Shown piece by piece: positions 13,205 to 16,797 of a stretch of DNA of 16,797 bases. Each line of letters opens with the position of its first letter. Position 1 is the stretch's first letter. Under the pieces are notes generated by a model. That model worked only from the letters and a program-made list of their open reading frames with translations. It was not told the DNA's origin and searched no databases. Source of the stretch: Phycisphaerae bacterium SM23_33. GTDB taxonomy: Bacteria; Planctomycetota; Phycisphaerae; SM23-33. The translations under genes were made by a program, and so were the position numbers. Where the stretch lies: the NCBI GenBank assembly GCA_001303665.1, contig LJUF01000073.1, positions 1-16,797 of the forward strand, given 5' to 3'.

Positions 13205-14227
13205 TCACTCGAAAAGCTTGCTGCCGGACTGCTTCTGGCCTTTCTCGGGACCGAACTCGCCGCTGTGCTTGTAGATTCGCGTCTCCAGCTCCCGCATGTA
13301 GGAGGTGAACGCCGAGTCGGGGTCGGGGTCGTTCTCCACGGCGGTGGTGGTCATGTACATCTTGGCGTCGAGGTTGTCGAGGTAGTGGATGAAAAAGGCC
13401 TCGGGGATCGCCGGCAGCTTGGGCGAGCCGTACTCGTGCACGCCGTGGTGGCTGAGGATGATGTGCTGGAGCAGGTTCAGCATGATTTCGGGGAACGCCT
13501 CGCCGGTCTCCTCGGCCACGGCGGCGGCCTTTTCCGACACCCAGATCGCCCCGATGGTGATGTGCCCGACGAGCTGCCCGCGCTCGGTGTAGTTAAGGCT
13601 GGTATGGCAGGTCAACTCCGCCGCCTTGCCCACGTCGTGCAGGAACACCCCGGCCAGGACCAGGTCGGCGTTTAGCTTGGGGTACAGCGGCAGCAGCGTC
13701 CTGGCGGCTCGGGCAACGTTGAGCGTGTGCTCCAGCAGCCCGCCGATGAAGGGATGGTGCATCTGCATGGCCGCGGGGGCGCGCTTGATCCCGGCCACGA
13801 GATCGCGGTCTTCCACGAACTTCTTGATCAGCAGCCGCAGGTGCTTGTTCTTGATGCCCCGCAGGATTTCCAGCAGCTCGGCCCACATCTCCTCGACGTC
13901 GTGCTCGGTTGTGGGCAGGAAGTCGGCCAGGTCCACCTTCTGAGCCGGGTACGGCCGGCACCCGTCGATGACGAACTGCAGCGACCCGCGATAATCCTCC
14001 GTGCGGCCCTTCACGTGCAGGAAACCGCCCACGGGGATGCCGTTGTAGACGCTCTCGGTGACCTGCCACATCCGCCCCGCCAGCGTGCCGGTCTTGTCAC
14101 ACAGCGTGCACAGCAGGTACAGGTCACCGGTCCGCGTCGTGCGCAGGTCCTTGTCCCGCACGAGGAAGACCTGGTCGAGGGTCTCCCCCGGCCTGAGCTG
14201 GTTGATGAAGCGGCGGCCGGCTTTCAT
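13205..14227 (-). CDS. YhaM-like 3'-5' exoribonuclease (OB fold plus HD domain)
   Basis: The 340-residue protein has the YhaM/CBF1 architecture: an N-terminal OB nucleic-acid-binding fold (about 7-95, with DLYLLCTLCDKTGTLAGRMW near 35-54), then an HD phosphohydrolase domain (about 155-295). HD metal ligands appear as LLEHTLNVA (His167), FLHDVGK (His197-Asp198), LSHHGVHEYG (His260-His261) and LDNLDAKM (Asp284). In Bacillus, YhaM trims RNA 3' ends (and DNA) with Mn2+. The ATG at 14227 gives the usual MKAGRRFINQL start; no ribosome site exists, but a -10 box TACAAT ends seven bases upstream, implying a leaderless message. An ATG at 14236 would add three residues; an extension to 14320 would add a basic, non-family segment. 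It converges with the YlbF gene. Confidence 0.9.
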   Translation of the reverse strand: MKAGRRFINQLRPGETLDQVFLVRDKDLRTTRTGDLYLLCTLCDKTGTLAGRMWQVTESVYNGIPVGGFLHVKGRTEDYRGSLQFVIDGCRPYPAQKVDLADFLPTTEHDVEEMWAELLEILRGIKNKHLRLLIKKFVEDRDLVAGIKRAPAAMQMHHPFIGGLLEHTLNVARAARTLLPLYPKLNADLVLAGVFLHDVGKAAELTCHTSLNYTERGQLVGHITIGAIWVSEKAAAVAEETGEAFPEIMLNLLQHIILSHHGVHEYGSPKLPAIPEAFFIHYLDNLDAKMYMTTTAVENDPDPDSAFTSYMRELETRIYKHSGEFGPEKGQKQSGSKLFE

Positions 14228-14234
14228 ACCGGGC

Positions 14235-14262
14235 ATTGTACTAAGGGACCCTGGCAAAACAA
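14235..14262 (-). promoter_or_regulatory. Putative promoter giving a leaderless mRNA for the YhaM-like gene
   Basis: On the minus strand TACAAT (14240 down to 14235, five of six) follows TTGTTT (14262-14257, first three bases consensus) at 16 bases spacing. Seven bases after the -10 box is the ATG at 14227, so the predicted transcript begins at the start codon. The -35 and most of the spacer lie within the left arm of the inverted repeat annotated at 14242-14345. Confidence 0.45.
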
Positions 14263-14345
14263 GGTGCGCTCGCCGCCGTTGCCTGACTTTCCCGGCCGAT
14301 CGGCGCTTTCCACGCGGCAAGCCCTCTTTTTGCCAGGGGCCCTAA
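14242..14345. mobile_element. MITE-like inverted-repeat element (candidate)
   Basis: Arms 14245-14259 (GGGACCCTGGCAAAA) and 14328-14342 (TTTTGCCAGGGGCCC) are inverted copies with one mismatch in 15, and the pairing extends one more base outward. TAA at 14242-14244 and TAA at 14343-14345 flank the 98-base unit directly. There is no coding capacity. A 10-bp palindrome GCCGATCGGC lies near the centre (14295-14304). Terminal inverted repeats plus a 3-bp target duplication would fit a miniature element mobilised by an IS of the TNA-target type. The alternative is a pair of operators: each arm holds an AGGG-N-CCCT or AGGGCCCCT core in front of a divergent promoter. A single copy in this window cannot decide. 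Confidence 0.4.
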
Positions 14346-14357
14346 TCCCGGCCAACG

Positions 14358-14386
14358 TTGAAAATGCCCCGTTGGGCCGGTATAAG
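14358..14386 (+). promoter_or_regulatory. Sigma-70 promoter of proS
   Basis: TTGAAA (14358-14363, five of six), a 17-base spacer and TATAAG (14381-14386, five of six) give a near-consensus promoter. It predicts a start near 14393 and a leader of about 41 bases. GGAGG at 14424-14428 is five bases before the ATG. Confidence 0.7.
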
Positions 14387-14433
14387 CCTGAGGTGAGACT
14401 CGGCAGGTCGCCGGCAAGGGCCCGGAGGCGAGA

Positions 14434-16185
14434 ATGCGTTACAGCCAACTGTTGATCCCGACCGTGAAGGAGGTACCGGCTGAAGCCGAGGTGCCCTCGC
14501 ACCGGCTGATGATCCGGGCCGGCTTCATCCGCAAGCTCGCCAGCGGCACGTACACGTATCTGCCGCTGGGCTGGCGCAGCCTTCAGAAGATCATCGCCGT
14601 CGTGCGTGAGGAGATGAACGCCGCCGCGGCCCAGGAGATCGTCATGCCCATCGTCCAGCCCATGGAGCTGTGGCGGCGGACCGGGCGGGACGAGGTCTTT
14701 CGAGACATCCTGGGCCGCTTCACCGACCACCACGGGCGGGAAAACGTGCTGGCCCCGACCGCCGAGGAAGTCGTCACCGTCCTGGTGGCCGGGGAAGTCA
14801 GCAGCTACAAGCAGCTGCCGCTCAACCTGTATCAGATCCACACGAAGTTCCGCGACGAGTTCCGCCCCCAGTACGGCGTCATCCGCAGCCGCGAGTTCCT
14901 CATGAAAGACGCCTATTCCTTCGACGCCGACCCGGAGGGCCTGAACGAGTCCTACCGGAGGATGTACCATGCCTACCGCCGCATCTTCGACCGTTGCGGG
15001 CTGAGGTACATCGTGGTCGAGGCCGAATCCGGAGGAATGGGCGGCACCGACACCCAGGAGTTCATGGTCCCCTGCGCGGTGGGCGACGTCATCGTCACCA
15101 CCGAGGACGGCAGCTACGCCGCCAACATCGACAAGGCCGCCGCGGACCCGCCGCCCAAGGCCCATGCCGACGCCGAAGTGGGGGCGATGGAAGAGGTCCA
15201 CACGCCCAACGTCGGGAGCATCGAGGCCGTCTGCAACTTCCTCGCCACCCAGCCGCAGGAAATGATCAAGACTCTGGTGTACTCGGCAGGCGGCCGGCCG
15301 GTGGTCGCGCTGGTCCGCGGCGACCACGAGACCAACGATGCCAAGCTGGCCCGGGCCGTGGGGGCCGAGGAATTGGCCTTGGCCGACGCGGCCACGATCC
15401 AGGCCGTCACCGGCGCGGCGGTCGGGTTTGCCGGGCCGATGGGCCTGGCCGGTAAGGTCCACAAGCTGGCCATCGACCACGCCGTGGCCGCCATGGCCGT
15501 CGGCGTCACCGGGGCCAACAAGACCGACTACCACGTGCGGCACGTCGTCCCCGGGCGGGACTTCCCCCTGGCAGGGGAAAACGTCGTCATCGCCGACATC
15601 CGCACGGCCGTCGAAGGCGACACCCACCAGGGTAAGCCGCTGAAGTTCTCCTGCGGCGTCGAGGTCGGCCACGTCTTCAAGCTCGGCACCAAGTACAGCC
15701 AGGCGCTGGGGGCGACGTTCCTGGACGAAGACAGCGCCGAAAAGCCTTTCGTGATGGGCTGCTACGGCATCGGCATCAACCGCATCCTGGCCATGGCCAT
15801 CGAGCTCGGCCACGACGATGACGGCTGCATCCTGCCGGTCTCCATCGCCCCCTTCGAGGCGCTGGTGCTGCCGGTGAATAACGACAACCCCGAGGTCGTG
15901 GCCGAGGCCGAGCGCATCCACGACAAGCTGCAGCAAGCCGGCGTGGACGTGCTGCTGGACGACCGCAACGCCCGGGCCGGGGTGAAGTTCAAGGACGCCG
16001 ACCTGATCGGCATCCCGCTGCGAATCGCCGTCGGCGACCGCAGCCTGAAGCAAGGAAAGGTCGAGGTCAAGCGCCGAACGGACAAGAAGCCCACCCCCCT
16101 GCCCGCCCACCAAGCCGTCGCCGAGACGCTGAAGATCCTGGCAGAGATGAAGGCAAAGCTGGGCGGGCCTGGCAGACCCCTGTGA
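14434..16185 (+). CDS. proS: Prolyl-tRNA synthetase, bacterial type
   Basis: The 583-residue class II synthetase charges tRNA-Pro with proline. The catalytic core is split by the editing insert typical of bacterial ProRS. Motif 1 lies in the first 80 residues (GTYTYLPLGWR at 38-48), motif 2 near 138-161 (TKFRDEFRPQYGVIRSREF) and motif 3 at 442-450 (GCYGIGINR). The YbaK-type INS domain, about 225-395, removes mischarged Ala-tRNA-Pro; its catalytic lysine is seen as EMIKTLVY (Lys279), with GFAGPMGL near 331-338. The C-terminal anticodon-binding domain follows (about 470-570). Length and motifs are normal. It starts at ATG 14434 with GGAGG five bases upstream and a strong promoter of its own. 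An acyltransferase gene follows 93 bases downstream; that gap holds GC-rich stems (16194-16209 and 16223-16236) without T runs. Confidence 0.98.
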   Translation: MRYSQLLIPTVKEVPAEAEVPSHRLMIRAGFIRKLASGTYTYLPLGWRSLQKIIAVVREEMNAAAAQEIVMPIVQPMELWRRTGRDEVFRDILGRFTDHHGRENVLAPTAEEVVTVLVAGEVSSYKQLPLNLYQIHTKFRDEFRPQYGVIRSREFLMKDAYSFDADPEGLNESYRRMYHAYRRIFDRCGLRYIVVEAESGGMGGTDTQEFMVPCAVGDVIVTTEDGSYAANIDKAAADPPPKAHADAEVGAMEEVHTPNVGSIEAVCNFLATQPQEMIKTLVYSAGGRPVVALVRGDHETNDAKLARAVGAEELALADAATIQAVTGAAVGFAGPMGLAGKVHKLAIDHAVAAMAVGVTGANKTDYHVRHVVPGRDFPLAGENVVIADIRTAVEGDTHQGKPLKFSCGVEVGHVFKLGTKYSQALGATFLDEDSAEKPFVMGCYGIGINRILAMAIELGHDDDGCILPVSIAPFEALVLPVNNDNPEVVAEAERIHDKLQQAGVDVLLDDRNARAGVKFKDADLIGIPLRIAVGDRSLKQGKVEVKRRTDKKPTPLPAHQAVAETLKILAEMKAKLGGPGRPL

Positions 16186-16278
16186 CGGGGGCGGCGGCCC
16201 CTGGGCCGCGGCGCCGACACCCTTCGGCCTGCCGAACCGGAAGGGATGGAGGAAAGGACAGAGACCTGAGGTCATCGG

Positions 16279-16797
16279 GTGGCTCGTGCCCGCAACAAAT
16301 ATTCGGATTATCTCCAGTACCTGGGCCTGCGGCTGTTCGGCATGTTCGCGCACATGTTCGAGGTGTCCAAGAGCTACCGCACGGCCCGCTGGATGGGGGA
16401 GCTGATGTGGCGGATCGACCGCCGGCACCGCCGGGTGGCCTGCGGGCACCTGCGGCTGAGCTTCCCCCACTGGCCGGAGGCCCGCGTGCGGCGCGTTGCC
16501 CGCAAGAGCTTTCACAACCTGCTGTACCTGGGGGTGGAGGTGCTGTTCATGCCGCGGCTGATCAAGCCCAACCGCTGGCGCCGGCACGTTCGCTTCCGCA
16601 ACATGGGCCAGATGCTCCGCCTGATGCTCAGACAGGAAAGCGGCTTGATCCTGGTCACCGGCCACTTCGGCAATTTCCTGGTCGTGGAGTACACCATGGC
16701 GGCCGTGGGCATCCCCACGGTTTCCGTCGCCCGCCCGCTGGACAACCCGTACGTCTGGAATCACATGATGAAGCTGCTCGAAGGCAACAGCCAGCGG
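16279..16797 (+). CDS. LpxL/HtrB-like lysophospholipid acyltransferase, 3' end outside window
   Basis: An open frame from the GTG at 16279 runs off the right edge; 173 codons are visible of a family that is usually about 290-310 residues. CGHLRLSFPHWPEARVRRVARKSF (split here: CGHLRLSFPHWP at 55-66, VARKSF at 73-78) is the typical N-terminal pattern of lipid A late acyltransferases. TGHFGNF at 127-133 is the H-x4-D/E catalytic region, followed by VARPLDNPY near 153-161. These membrane-associated enzymes move acyl chains onto lipid A or related lipids. The acidic residue normally five after His129 is Leu134 here, with Glu137 three further on, so activity is in doubt. GAGG at about 16268-16271 supports the GTG start. 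Confidence 0.8.
   Translation, partial: MARARNKYSDYLQYLGLRLFGMFAHMFEVSKSYRTARWMGELMWRIDRRHRRVACGHLRLSFPHWPEARVRRVARKSFHNLLYLGVEVLFMPRLIKPNRWRRHVRFRNMGQMLRLMLRQESGLILVTGHFGNFLVVEYTMAAVGIPTVSVARPLDNPYVWNHMMKLLEGNSQR

Noticed and set aside
16194..16236. GC-rich stems after proS as a terminator
   Set aside because: Stems are short (5-7 bp), overlap alternative pairings and lack a T run; in DNA this GC-rich they are expected by chance.
14224..16764. Very long open frame (846 codons) on the minus strand opposite proS
   Set aside because: It lies antisense to a full-length, motif-complete prolyl-tRNA synthetase; long antisense frames are expected in GC-rich DNA, and its sequence is His/Gly/Val/Asp-rich without any domain.
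1..16797. CRISPR arrays, tRNA or rRNA genes, complete insertion sequences, toxin-antitoxin or defence genes
   Set aside because: No regularly spaced repeats, tRNA-like cloverleaf ends, transposase motifs or recognisable defence domains were found on either strand.

Overview
The window is one stretch of high-GC bacterial chromosome, with no rRNA, tRNA, phage, complete insertion sequence or CRISPR array. The gene mix suggests a planctomycete (Planctomycetota, perhaps Phycisphaerae-like): a cysteine-rich Gfo/Idh/MocA oxidoreductase, an HU protein with the N-terminus typical of that group, an AGE-type epimerase, YkgJ-type cysteine-cluster proteins, a solitary sigma-54 activator and mixed-strand single genes or short operons. 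This placement is inference from gene content and GC; no marker gene in the window settles it.

Layout. Positions 2-3530 (plus strand): the 3' part of an AGE-family sugar epimerase, an aspartate/glutamate racemase-like protein, two overlapping YkgJ-type proteins, an HU-family DNA-binding protein with a strong promoter, and a tiny lipoprotein with a strong promoter. Positions 3723-6641 (minus): a sigma-54-dependent NtrC-type regulator whose receiver carries Glu at the phosphorylation site, then a Gfo/Idh/MocA oxidoreductase whose C-terminus is broken by a frameshift and apparent deletion. Positions 6790-8564 (plus): a beta-phosphoglucomutase-like HAD phosphatase and an unassigned, possibly six-hairpin protein. 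Positions 8592-12648 (minus): RNase R, a nucleoside hydrolase and diaminopimelate epimerase (dapF), probably one transcript in the order rnr, hydrolase, dapF. Positions 12697-13059 (plus): a YlbF-family protein. Positions 13205-14227 (minus): a YhaM-like OB-fold/HD 3'-5' exoribonuclease. Positions 14434 to the end (plus): prolyl-tRNA synthetase and the start of an LpxL-type acyltransferase.

How the genes fit together. The centre (8.6-14.2 kb) has an RNA-turnover theme: two 3'-5' exoribonucleases, a YlbF-type protein (known in Bacillus as an RNase Y partner) and a nucleoside hydrolase that could salvage what the nucleases release. The left and middle parts hold carbohydrate genes (epimerase, oxidoreductase, sugar-phosphate mutase/phosphatase) without an obvious single pathway. 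No gap between genes exceeds 300 bases; the largest is about 266 bases, between the regulator and the oxidoreductase, and holds a perfect 13-bp hairpin.

Non-coding signals stand out more than any one gene. There are several near-consensus sigma-70 promoters. Two promoters have a -10 box that would place the transcript start at the start codon (leaderless mRNAs). A hairpin with the same stem sequence ends two different genes. A MITE-like inverted repeat of about 100 bp, flanked by TAA, lies between the divergent YhaM-like and proS genes.
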